Shown here: positions 21,835-33,372 of the stretch, one piece after another
Numbering within the stretch: position 1 is the first letter of the stretch
Layout: every line of letters begins with the position of its first letter
Source: Fremontodendron californicum
Lineage: Eukaryota; Streptophyta; Magnoliopsida; Malvales; Malvaceae
DNA length: 64,000 bases
Direction: 5' to 3'
Assembly: GCA_030761205.1 (NCBI GenBank)
Contig: JAULJL010000004.1
Location: 37,606,172 to 37,670,171, forward strand
Made by a program: the position numbers and the translations under genes
Notes under the pieces: generated by a model
Database searches by the model: none
What the model saw: only the letters and a program-made list of their open reading frames with translations
Told to the model about the DNA's origin: nothing

Positions 21835-22445
21835 AAACAAGGTAGTAAGTACCATACTAGTGGATGTATCGTTTTTGTTATGATATTAGTACGTATAAAT
21901 ACCGCTATGTTTCGACGTACCGTTTTGAATTTATCGATATTTTTCAAATATTTTTTCATATATATATATATATATAACCTATTTTTAAGTTTGTTAATAA
22001 AATATATATTATATACATATGTAAATATACATCCAGTACATACATATATATTTTTATGCAAATATTAATTTTAAATAATTAATATCTAAATTTTTTAAAT
22101 ATCAAATAGGTAAAATAAATATTAAAATATATAATAAATTATTATTAATTATATTCAATAACCTAATTTAATGAACATATTTTATTTTTAAATGTAATTA
22201 TGAAAAAAAATAAAAATGATCACGATACAAAAAATATTAAAACTGATTTAAAAAATCATATAAGTGAATTTTTAAAAAAAAATTAAAAAAATCAATACGG
22301 AGTAATACGTACCGATATTGACCGGTATTGGTCGATACAGACCGGTATAGGCCGATATCAAAATTGAAACAAAATTAAAAATTGTTTCTATCGATTTAAT
22401 TAAAAATTGAGACGTACCAACCAGTATTGATCACCATGAGTAATA
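21835..22445. repeat. CGTACCG-type foldback repeat region
   Basis: TAGTACGTATAAATACCG and TTCGACGTACCGTTTTGAATT on the left face AATACGTACCGATATTGACC and CCGATATCAAAATTGAAAC on the right, as inverted words around an AT-rich core. It lies directly upstream of the sterol gene. Probably a decayed non-autonomous element; boundaries are approximate. Confidence 0.5.
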
Positions 22446-22937
22446 ATATTTAACATGATACGAATATGCTAAAAAAATAATGTGAAAAATAATTAAAATG
22501 ATATGATAGAAAAAAAAAAAATATGATAGGAAGATACGAATTAATAATATTTTTTTAAAACTAATTTTCTGTTAATTAAACCTGTCTAACACGGCGGTCC
22601 AACCTCAAGTGTAACAATAAAGCACATTGGTCAGACCGAAACAGAAACGACCCAATCAAAAAAAAAAAAAAAGATTTTTGCATTTCCATTCCATCACAAA
22701 AATTGAATATATAAAAAACGAATATCTCCTGTCACAAAATCTCATCTCATTAAATAAATAAAAGACAAAAAAGTTGGCCAGGTCCGCTGCCTCGGCCATA
22801 GCCACTGCGAATAAAAGATTCTTCCACTTTCACTCTTCTCAATTCCAGATCGCGATCCCTCTGATTTTCGATTCTCACTTTCCCTTTTTCTTAGCTCGTC
22901 TCATTCCTTTTCCTATCGTTGGCGGCGCTTGGGGAAA
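22446..22937 (+). promoter_or_regulatory. Promoter and leader region of the 3beta-HSD/D-reticulon gene
   Basis: AT-rich DNA gives way near 22770 to a CT-rich leader. No confident TATA box; AATATATAAAAAACG near 22706 is a candidate. Longer upstream frames here start at TTG, not ATG. Confidence 0.35.
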
Positions 22938-25900
22938 ATGCCGGGGGAGGAGAGATGGTGCGTGGTAACTGGCGGCAGAGGCTTCGCCGCCCGTCATTTG
23001 GTCGAAATGCTAATCAAATACGACATGTTCTCTGTTCGAATCGCCGACTTGCCTTCTAAAGTTGACCTCGAACCGTACGAGGAGAACGGACTCCTCGGCG
23101 AAGCTTTACGGTCCGGTCGTGCTCACTATGTTTCCACTGATCTTCGCCAGAAAGCTCAATTACTCAAAGGTCTCCCATTATTTCAAAAATTGCATTTATT
23201 TCCACTATCTTTATTAGTAATATTCTTTTCTGTAATTGTTTTTAAATTTTTGTTGTAGCTTTGGAAGGAATTGAGGTAGTTTTCCACATGGCGGCTCCTA
23301 ATTCGTCGATTAATAACTACCAGCTTCATCATTCCGTTAATGTTCAAGGTAAACTATAGCTTCATAGTTTCAGAATTTATTTGAACTTTTTATTTGGGTT
23401 TTTTTTATAATTTTGTTATTTATATTTTGACTGCAATTTGCAGGGACTAAAAATGTTATTGAGGCTTGCACTGAACTTAAAGTGAAAAGGCTTATTTATA
23501 CAAGCTCTCCGAGTGTCGTTTTCGATGGGGTTCACGGTATCTTTAATGGGAATGAATCATTGCCTTATCCACCTCATGTACTAATTTCAATCTATTTTCT
23601 TTTTAAGTAGGATTTGGTATATGTTTTTTATTGCTTGGAATTGATTCAGTTTTTCATTTTCAGCATAATGATTCATACTCAGCTACAAAGGCTGAGGGAG
23701 AAGCATTGGTCATCAAGTCAAATGGGGTTAATGGGCTTCTAACTTGTTGCATACGTCCCAGTAGTATTTTTGGCCCTGGCGATAGGTTGTTGGTTCCATC
23801 TTTGGTTTCTGCAGCAAGGGCAGGGAAATCCAAGGTGGTTTATGTTCATTAATTTATTTGTTTCATTACAGTGCATGTCTGTTTGATAATTTGTCTTCTT
23901 ATTTGTTTACGTTTTAATTGATCAGTTCATAATTGGTGACGGGAACAATGTATACGATTTCACTTACGTTGAAAATGTGGCTCATGCTCATATTTGTGCT
24001 GAACGAGCTCTAGCATCTGGAGGAGAAGTTGCAGAAAAAGCTGCAGGGCAGGTACTCTTTTAATTGCTTACTAATTTTTTCAATTTGTAATTGCTCTCAA
24101 ATGGAGATGAGGGAAAATGATAAATTTACTTTGATGATTTACATGCGGCATAAAGGGACGTTTACGTATAGCTTTAATATCATTTTATAGGTTGTCCAAT
24201 AAAGAGAGATTTGTCAAGCTTACAAGTTCTATTTTAAAGATATGCTTTTCCTAGATGCTAAAATTTTCCTGAAGATCCTGTTACAACTTAAGTATTTAGT
24301 TCTTTGGGGGTAATCCTTCTAGATGATGCTTTTTATCCTATTGCCTTGCAATGTATTTGGTTGACTAAGCTAAGAGACCAGAAGATTGGTTTCAATATTC
24401 TGTTGCTAAAATCAATTCCTTGCTTGATAGTGGTTATACCTGATTTGGCAGGCATATTTTGTAACTAATATGGAGCCAATCAAGTTTTGGGAGTTTGTTT
24501 CTCGAATACTCGAGGGTCTTGGCTACCAGAGGTACTTTGTATTCTTTCTTCTTCCATTTTGATCATATATTATCTTCAACTTTTTTTTAAAGTTCCTGGT
24601 GACATCATGTTCATGTTCTCTCTGTGTAAAAGCAAGTCTTAAGTGATTTTCTTCGACATCCAGGTTCACTGCTTAGGATTAGCATTTTTTTCTCCCCCCC
24701 CCCCCCCAATTAATATTACATGTTATGGTGAAATCAAAGTACCAATGGTTCTTTAGATTGTTAACTTTAGTGTCTATCTTTCTCCTCCTACCCCTCAAAT
24801 CCCAAAAAGTTTCAGATAAGCCAAAAGACTGCTTATTAGTATGTATATTGTTGTTTTACTTTGGTATTATTGTTGATTTTGTTTTATTTTTATTTTTGAG
24901 GTGAGTACTAAGGCACTTTTTGCAAATTATACGCATTCTTAATTTGTTTCCGTATTCTATATTCATTTCCATTTCCCTTTTTGATGGAAATTTAGGCACT
25001 AAAGATGGTTATGATACTGCCCTACCTAGGGTCTTCCTCCTTTCTGAACTGCTGTACTTTTCAGGCCGAAAATAAAGATTGCTGCCTTTGTTATAATGCC
25101 AATTGCACATTTGGTGGAGTTGACATATCGGCTATTAGGCCCATATGGCATGAAGGTTCCACAATTGACACCTTCAAGAGTTAGACTTCTATCTTGCAGC
25201 AGATCTTTTGATTGTTCGAAAGCAAAGGATCGGATTGGCTATTCACCAATTGTCTCACTTGAGGTTCTATCATTTTTCAATTGCTTTTCTACTTTATTGC
25301 AGCTTTTTTTCCCCATTAGATTTAATTATTTTTGAAGACTTGGAATTTGTAGATTGGTTTACATCTGACAAAGTAGAATGAAACTATGTTTAATTTCTCC
25401 AACTAGGTTTATCATTTCTTCTAAACTTCTCAGTTAGGAGCTTTCCCCATGATTGGTTGTTCTATCATGATGGTAGTGGTCCGTGTATTTGACCAGGCTC
25501 ATTTTTCTACTCTATGTTCAGCATTATGTGTCAGCTAGAAATGTGGTTATAAACTGGAAGTCTGGAAGCATTGGACAGCATAGACTTATGAGTGCTTTTT
25601 CTTGTCTGTACATAGAAACCAACTAAATGCCTATCCTTTGTGTGGACAATATCCAATACGATCTAAATTATTAAATTGATGGTTTATTTTTGACAATGTG
25701 ATTTAATAATGTTGCAGGATGGTATAAAGAAGACAATTGAGTCGTACTCCCACTTGAGAGCTGAAAATCAACCCAAGAGAGAAGGGCCATCTAAAGCTTC
25801 TGTTTATCTTGGACGGGGGAGGGGTAATTTTATTTCTCCCTGCTTCTTTTATGATGTCTGAATGTGCTTATGTAATATTCTACGAACACATCCTCACAAG

Positions 25901-28536
25901 TTATAAGTTTGGCAGTTAGAAGTCATAAGTTTGATTGCTACCAGCGAAAGTTCAGACAACTTGAAATATATTTTGGAAGTTATAATAGATTCAACTTCAT
26001 TAGGCTTGTCCTATAATTCTCGATTACAATTTATCAGAGAGGCTTTAGCTAGTGATGTAGCTGCAAAATCTATTTTTTTTGGGTTAAGAAAGAGAACATT
26101 ACCAGTCATGGTATACTTGTTCTCTGCAACACCGTACTGCAGCATTGTTCACATTTCTGACGATTGTACTGTAGCAGGTCTCCGTCTTTCGGTTCTTTTC
26201 TTTCTAGTATTTTGGAGGATCAAGATTCAATTTGTTTAAGGGTTAGGATTTAGAATTAGGATGTAATCTTACTAGTAATTGTTTGCTCTGTGACTGTAAG
26301 GTGGTTTGGTTGATATAATCAGATTGAGATTCCTGTTTTTTTGGAAATCTCATTCAGTAAAGAGATGTTCTTTCTATTTCGTGGCCTTAGGAACCAAGAA
26401 GACGAGCCTTTTGGCCTATTGCTCTGTCTTTTATTCTCTTTCTTTTATTACCAAATTGTGTGGTTTGTGTTTGTGTTCTCTCACACAAATTTGTTCTACA
26501 CAAAGGAAACCTATCACATAATCTTGGACTGGCGGATGAATTTATGATATGAAATAGATGGATTTAATGAGTTGAAGGTTAAAAGGCGGCCGGAGCTAGT
26601 GTAGAAAGGAATGCTGTGCAAATCTTGTCATCAAGCTTCAAATATGTTATTCAATTGATATAGTAGTTAGACTGTTGTACTAATAATGATGATAATCTAT
26701 GTTATAAACTTATAATGGCATTGATATATTTATTCAATACATGTGCATGTTTGTATGTCACTTAACCATCTGTGGTTTTGCAGTTGCTGACACATTACTT
26801 TGGAAGAATAAAAGGCAGACACTGATAGTGCTGTTAGTATTGGTTGCAATTTACTACAACTTCATTGCTTTGGGTTCAACCATTATTACCGCAGTTTCGA
26901 AGCTGCTCTTGGTGTCACTAATTTTCTTGTTCATCCAAGGCAGTTTACCAAATAGAATGTAAGTATACCTACCCACTTTTTGATATGTCAACCCGTTCTT
27001 TTCTGATAGTCACAAAGTATAAAAAAAAAAAAAAACTTATTCCAATTATTCGAATTGCCAAAATTTTGTAACATGGTTCTCTCGCAAAAGCTGAATAGTA
27101 TATACTTAAAAAGGAAAGATGATCTTTATCTTGGTCTTGACGCTATAAAACAATGGATGCTTCCGAGTCATCCACGTTGCTTGGTTTTACGTATTCTGGA
27201 TCTTATTTATTGATGGGAATGCTAAACAAGCAAAATTTCCTAATGCTAAGCACAGTAGATACTGGATATTAATGTGATTTTCTGATGGTGCAGATTGGGA
27301 TATGCAGTAGAGAAAATTCCTGCATCAAATTTCCACTTGTCAGAAGAGAAATCACGGGATGTTGTTATGTTGATGGCTTCATCCTGGAATGGCATTGTTA
27401 ATGTTTTGAAATCTCTTTGCAAGGGGAAGGATTGGATATTGTTCCTCAAGGTATTATCATTCTCCTAGTCTGCTTCTTTTTTTTTTTTTTTTTTGTTCAA
27501 ATATTCTGCTTCTTATTTGTGTGCTTTCAAATATGTTAGATGTCTAGTACCAGGAATCTCTCCTCTTTCTGAATTTAAATACTATAAATTGATTACACCC
27601 CTTAAAAAGCAGTGTCAGATAATGCAGCCTCTGGACTCATCACTTCTGTTGCAAATTCATATTCTTTTAGATAAATGGTGAATGGTTGATTATTGGACTG
27701 AGACTGGATCCTCAATTCTTTGTCTTGGGGATCACTAAGTAGATCCAGGATATGTTCAATCTGTTAAAGATGAGCCCATGTCATATGCCTAAACTCCCGA
27801 CTTTTTCTTTTCTCTTTCATTTCTCCACCACTGTGCCATAGGCCTGTTATGATTCTATTATTATTAGACTTAATTTATAAGTCTGCTTACTTATGTATAT
27901 ATAAATGTTGTTCATTGTGGACACTGTAATGTGACCAAACATGGTGGTTTCAATCATTTGCCATAACTTACTTTTGCTCTGGCAATGAAACAGGTTGTTT
28001 TCTCCCTACTGCTTCTTAGCTTCCTTGGAGCGATATCACTTCGGACTATGTTTGTCATAGGTTCTCTCTCTCTCTCATACACACACACACTGACACACAC
28101 ACACAGACACTGGAGCAGATGCTTAGGCACCTGCAAAGAGATACCAACAAAAGGTATCTGTATCGGAAAACATGGGAGAAACCTATAGTAGTCCAGACAG
28201 CAAATGTTGCCTGTCCTGCATAAAATAACCTGAAACTTCTAAGGATTATGCTAGACATTTCACCACTTGCAGTTCTGGATAAAGCTTCTTCATCAACTTA
28301 CTTCCTTCGATAAGCTTTTTCTTTATATTTTCTTATTGCAACCAAAAGGAGGTTTTGGGTGTTTATATTTGGGGTGTTGTATTATTGCAGGACTTCCACT
28401 CGCCTTTATAGCTTTCTATGTGTATGAGAAAAAGGAGCAAGAAATTGATGCTTTAGTTCTAGAAGCTTTCTCTATGGGCTGCAAATTGAAATCTGATTTT
28501 GCCAGGAAACTAGTGACTTCCAAGAAGAATGACTGA
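22938..28536 (+). CDS. 3BETAHSD/D2-like: 3beta-hydroxysteroid dehydrogenase/decarboxylase fused to reticulon domain
   Basis: Twelve exons: 22938-23169, 23259-23348, 23444-23577, 23664-23834, 23926-24051, 24452-24531, 25065-25263, 25718-25823, 26784-26958, 27294-27450, 27994-28060, 28391-28536; all GT-AG, phases agree, 560 aa. Residues ~7-360 are a short-chain dehydrogenase of the 3beta-HSD type: T-G-G-R-G-F-A (11-17) binds NAD, and Y157-S-A-T-K161 is the catalytic pair. The family (sterol-4alpha-carboxylate 3-dehydrogenase, decarboxylating) oxidises and decarboxylates the C-4 carboxyl intermediate during removal of sterol C-4 methyl groups at the ER. Residues ~380-560 are a reticulon homology domain with two long hydrophobic hairpins, starting V-A-D-T-L-L-W-K-N-K-R-Q. 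Such fusions are known in plants (Arabidopsis RTNLB19/20-type and 3BETAHSD/D2). The start ATG at 22938 follows AAA; the 5' extension seen in frame begins with TTG. Intron 8 is long (~960 nt) and holds an unexplained frame. Confidence 0.95.
25931..26180 (+). other. Unexplained coding-like frame inside intron 8 of the sterol gene
   Basis: A frame beginning M-I-A-T-S-E-S-S-D-N-L and running through L-Q-F-I-R-E-A-L-A-S-D-V-A-A-K-S to C-T-V-A-G at a GCAG|GTCTCC junction has protein-like composition. It is not part of the known family structure and I do not recognise it. It could be a captured gene fragment, a relic exon or chance. Confidence 0.25.
28064..28106. repeat. (TC)n and (CA)n microsatellites in intron 11
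   Basis: A TC run directly after the donor at 28061 is followed by an interrupted CA run. It makes spurious Cys/Val-rich frames on the minus strand. Confidence 0.8.
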
Positions 28537-29949
28537 TACCATTGGAACCCAAATTTTGCTTAACATGAAGGGGGAGGATTATCAATTATTTCGAGCTCTT
28601 TTCGAGTCTTGGACTTGGTAACATTATTACTTGTAGCCATTTCAATTTTGCACCATACATTTCAGACCCCCTTCATATATTTAAGCTGTTAGATTTATGT
28701 TTATCTTTTACTCTCGCCCAGTATTTGAACGATTCATGCTTTTCCTCTTTGGATTGTATACCATTCTGGAACTGCAGTCGAATTTAGTTTTAAAATGCTG
28801 AAAAATAAGGCTGGAAAACAGGGAAAGAGTGAGAAAAAGCAAAATGGGCGTTACCTTATGTAACAGTCATTTTGGTTGGAGAGAGATGAATAAAGCCCTT
28901 CACTTCCCCCAATATGGGTTTGGGCTTTATTTCAATGGCTTTTAGCCCACTGAGCCTCTTTTTGGGTTCAATGGGTTCAACCGACGGCATGTAACATTCA
29001 AACTTTATTTCAAGGATTTAAATTCTGAAAGGTGGGTTTTGCATGCAGTGAGCAACATGGTGTCGTTACAAACTTGATGGTCCAGTTTTCACTGGATTGT
29101 CTGGTCTAAATTTTATATAACATTATGTTATTATCTCGATTTTCTTTATTTTATTTGCAAGTTTAATGAAGAAATAACAACTTGAATTAATTGTATTTAA
29201 ACATAATGCAGACTTAAAGATTTAATGTGCATTGATACTCTTTAAGACATGTTTGGTCTTGATGTGTCCATGAACCCAATTGTTATATCTACAAATTTTT
29301 TCTCATGGAACATTGACATTAACATATAAATACGAGGAATATATGGTTTTCTATCTTTTATAGTATTCATTAAAGTTTGATTGGTTGAAAATTTTCTAGT
29401 GCAAAAACGGTGCTTTCTTTCTTAGTTTACACTTCAGGAGACATAGGTCAGTTCTCAGCGAGCCCCTCCTTAGCATTTGCCACTTGGTCAATGGACTCTC
29501 TCACAGTCACTCAACTGCAAAATATTCTTAACGTGGAAGTGGAACCACTCAGCCTTTGATCCAACCTTTTATAGCCCTATTTGCTGGCATGGGTTACCTT
29601 CTATGAACCTCGTTAGCTAGCCAGCCAGCCAGCCCAAGTTCATCCTATTAATCTAATCTACTAGTATTAAAGTCCAAAGAAAGAAAAAGACAAAACCCAA
29701 CTGGGGAGGGTTTCTTTTGTTTCATTTGAAAATGATATGATAGCTCCATTGACTCCGTCATGTCTTTTTAATATCCTTTATTAACTTGATGATCTTGATT
29801 ACACAGCTAAAAGAAAAGTTTCATCTGTTTGTGCGTTGACTGATCTAAAACTACAAACCTAACTTACTGCTTAAGTTTAGGTGTCTAGTTGTTGAGGCCG
29901 ATCGCCACCAAAGATCAATACACTATATGGTTGCCTTTGCTGGTTTCTG

Positions 29950-30065
29950 TCTATGTTATTCGGATTCCGGAATGAATGTCGAATATATCCTCTATGTTAT
30001 TCGGATTTCGAAATGAATGTCGAATATGGATATATGTTAATGCGAATATTTTAGGGAAAGCAGAA
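29950..30065 (+). repeat. 'TATGTTATTCGGATT' repeat, tandem pair
   Basis: CTATGTTATTCGGATT followed by AATGAATGTCGAATAT occurs twice in tandem, about 50 bp apart. It is a member of the family at 6437, 16450, 49800 and 55285. Confidence 0.6.
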
Positions 30066-31984
30066 ATGGTGGAAACATGGATTTTATAAACAATGGATGT
30101 CGTTTTCATGGTCAAAATGGTTGGAACAACATACCCTTTGAGTTTTATATTTGATTTATGATATATAGGATTGGCCATACTCAAAAGCTGGATTAATTTT
30201 AAAAACTTAAGCTCTTTTTTTTCTTCTTCTTTCTCCCATTTGATTTTTCTTGTTGTTTTGGTATTCTAGCAACAATGACTTCACAAGACAGTGGCCCTGC
30301 TATTTAGGATCTTGTAGGCACTAGATGATTGAACAAAAAAGAGAGGTTCATGATACATGACATGAGTCATGTCCATTGTCCCCACATCATGACCATAAAA
30401 TATATCAAAATAATTGAACAGTTTGATCATTCCCTGGTGGACTAATTTCCCTTCCCTTTGTCATGATGTGCATGCAGATGATCAGATGTGGTCAGTTTTT
30501 GAAGTTTTGCTCAATAATTCCACCTCTTTCTCCATCTTTCCTTTCTAAATGCGCACATTGCCAGTCAGTCAGCTCTGTTATTCATTACCTGCGCATGCTC
30601 TGGCCAGTGGCCTCTGATTCATTCATATCTTCATTGGCTAGCATCAGATCACCAGTATATATAATCACTGCCTTTTTGTACCCAAACTGAAACCAAATCC
30701 ATGAACCATGAACCATGATCCAACCAAACCATGCACCCTGGCTCTGCTAAAGAAAAAAAAAGGACTTCTTGGCTCCTTTGAGACAGCACCAAATTATTTG
30801 ACTAGATTTGCATGTCGTGTTACTGCAAGTCTTTATTAATCTTTTACCCCTATCTTTCCTTATAGTACACGGTAATTCTGTACATGCTTTTAATAATTTT
30901 TTTCTTTTTTTTTTACAAGGTGAAAGATGTTTCATGATTCAAAGAACTTGATGATTTTAATTTTTTTTCTTCTTATTATATGTATACAATAGTTTTCAAA
31001 CTATAATCATCTAATTACATTTGAGGTTGCAACTTGCAACCTTGAAAATGAGATATACTTGTAATTAAAAGTTTAATATTTTATCCAAAGATTTCATGAC
31101 GGTTGATAAGCGTCTAATTAAGTAGGTACATCAAACAAATCATATACAGCTAGATTGTTATGGAAAATAGGGAGTCAACAATGCTATAATATATGTATAT
31201 GCTAGATGATATAGCTGCTTGCTGCTGCTAATATATACCTTTTATAATAGTATGGTAGGAACTCTATTTAATAATAGGGGTCAACTTTAAAATGGGACAT
31301 CAAAGTTTGTCTAAGGAAAATGACGTGTATCCGTGAACAAATTGTCACAAAACTTAAGATTTTTTGAATTCGGATTTAATTCAGTTCGTTCATGCTATCA
31401 TCTTTAAAAATTGATATCTAACAAGTTTGATATTCAATCCCAACATTTGTAACTTCTCCTCCGATCCCCAAGCTATGGTTTAAATTACGCAATAATTGAA
31501 TCGCAAAGCAAAGGCAAAGGCAAATAATATATAGAGGAGAGAAACAGGTGTTCTGCTTTTGAGAAGTTTTGAATAATTTTCTGTTCATAGTTGCCTTCAT
31601 AAATGCAGGGAAATTAGATTCAAAATGGGCTTTCTAAAACTATTGGATGTGGATTTAATCTGTGTAGCATTCGTTGAACTGTGGCTAAAAAGTAGAAATC
31701 TTGGTCACTTTCAGTATTCTAGGAAAATTTTGCATGTGATGATAATATATCTGATCCAGTTTCTCCTCCACAAATATAATAATATATGCTTTTTTTGGTG
31801 CTATTTTTTCACTTGCTAACAATTATGCAATTGGGATTTGGGACTATTGAAAAAGAAAAAAAAGAAAAAAACAATTATACAGATTGACATACAGTCATAC
31901 ACCAAATTGGCTTGTGTCCACTATTTTGATTCCATGTAATTTGTACTTATTTTTTAATGAAAAATATCTTTTTATTGGCAAGTG

Positions 31985-32170
31985 TCTCGTGTTTTTTTTT
32001 TTCATGTCAAGTCATGCAAATATAAATACAACACAAATTATTAAATATATCAAAAATTTAAAAATATTAAACATATCGTGTCACATTTATTATATTATTT
32101 TTATATTTATTAAACATATCGTATTTATATTATATTTTCGTATCGTATTTAAAATTATCGAATTTTATTA
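31985..32170. repeat. Decayed 'CGTGT/ATCGTAT' repeat copy
   Basis: AAACATATCGTGTCACATTT, AAACATATCGTATTTATAT and TTTTCGTATCGTATTTAAAA are related to the five-copy cluster at 14480-16130. Highly degenerate. Confidence 0.45.
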
Positions 32171-33093
32171 CAACCTCTCATTATGATGAATCATACCAAA
32201 CTAGTTAATTTTCAATTCAGAAGTAGCAGGAAATAATGGAGTTACTTTCTTTATTTGATGTGTTTCAATCATATACTTTATTTGTCAACAAATGACAGTA
32301 AGGTAAACCATTATTATGTGTAAAAAAAAAAATTGTTTATGAGGGAAAAAGAGTTACATCAAAATCATTCAAAAATCATATGAAGAATAGGCAGTGAGGA
32401 GGAAAAAAAATGGTACATTAAAAACAAAACATGTAAGGCTAAAAAAGGCATCTTTTGGATTTCAAGTTGTGAGAAAAAAGGACTAGTAATAAGGAAAAAA
32501 AACCAGGCAAAATACATGTGAAAAAAACAGCTCTGCTCAAATTGAAAACATTCACAAACTCATCAAACTCACCAGCATTTGGTTTAATGATTAATACATA
32601 CACAATTTTGTATCTCAAGACTCAAAGAGTGGAGTTAAAATCTTGTTTTTCAAATCAAAACTGGCTAAAAACTCAAACCGTTGCCGCCATTTGCACTTAA
32701 GGTAGGGGGGGCCTCAACCCTGGTGGAGCCCTGCAGCCTTGGCTGGGTTCTGGAAATGGTACACTCGTGAATTCAATGAAATCACAAACCCATTTTGGAG
32801 AAAAAGAAAAAGGATCAAACTTTTGAAAGCACGAGAAATTTACAGTAAAAAGAGAAAAAAAAAAGTTGCCCCAAAAGAAAAAAAAAACCTGTCCCGTGCT
32901 ATGGATAGTTCATAGTTGGCTTGCCTGGCTTTTTGCCCTGCAAAATTTGAAATGGTTAGCATTCAAAAGATCACTGAATAGAGCACACAAAAAAAAAACC
33001 AAAGTTTATCTCTTTACTCTATGACTATGGCAGAGCCCAAAAACAAAGCACTTCCTTCAAAAAGAATTCATCTTTTCTTTTTTCTATAGCCTT

Positions 33094-33103
33094 TTATATA
33101 TAA
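33094..33103 (+). promoter_or_regulatory. TATA box of the BRCT gene
   Basis: TTATATATAA lies 270 bp before the ATG at 33373, followed by a CT-rich leader-like stretch (33150-33300). Confidence 0.5.
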
Positions 33104-33372
33104 GTTAAGTTATTCAAAAAAAAATAAAAACTAAAAATCCTCGTTTTGTCTCCTATCTCTGATTCCATTTCCCTCCTCTCTCTTACTTTTTTTCCCCTTA
33201 TTTGATTCCTCTTTTTTCTCATTCAAGATTCCTTTTATCTCTCTATATTCTTTTGACTCACTTATTTCTAGTTTTCTTTCTTTGGGGTTCACTTAAATTC
33301 GTTTGGTCATTTTGTTTTTATTAATAATGTTTGAATCTTTGTCTGAAAATTTGAAGTGAATGAAAGAAAAAC

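Larger units (their letters stand above)
28537..33090. other. Intergenic between the sterol gene and the BRCT gene
   Basis: About 4.5 kb with no supported protein gene. It starts with the sterol gene's 3' flank. It contains the repeat copies at 29950-30065 and 31985-32170. A GC-richer patch near 32700-32760 (GGTAGGGGGGGCC, GGAGCCCTGCAGCC) has short frames on the minus strand that I could not connect into a gene. Near 30450-30720 there are CATG-rich short direct repeats (ATGAACC repeated). Confidence 0.5.

Noticed and set aside
22774..22968. Upstream start for the sterol gene (MARSAAS... frame)
   Set aside because: Different frame from the enzyme and begins at a TTG; the ATG at 22938 starts the conserved TGGRGF-containing domain at the expected distance.
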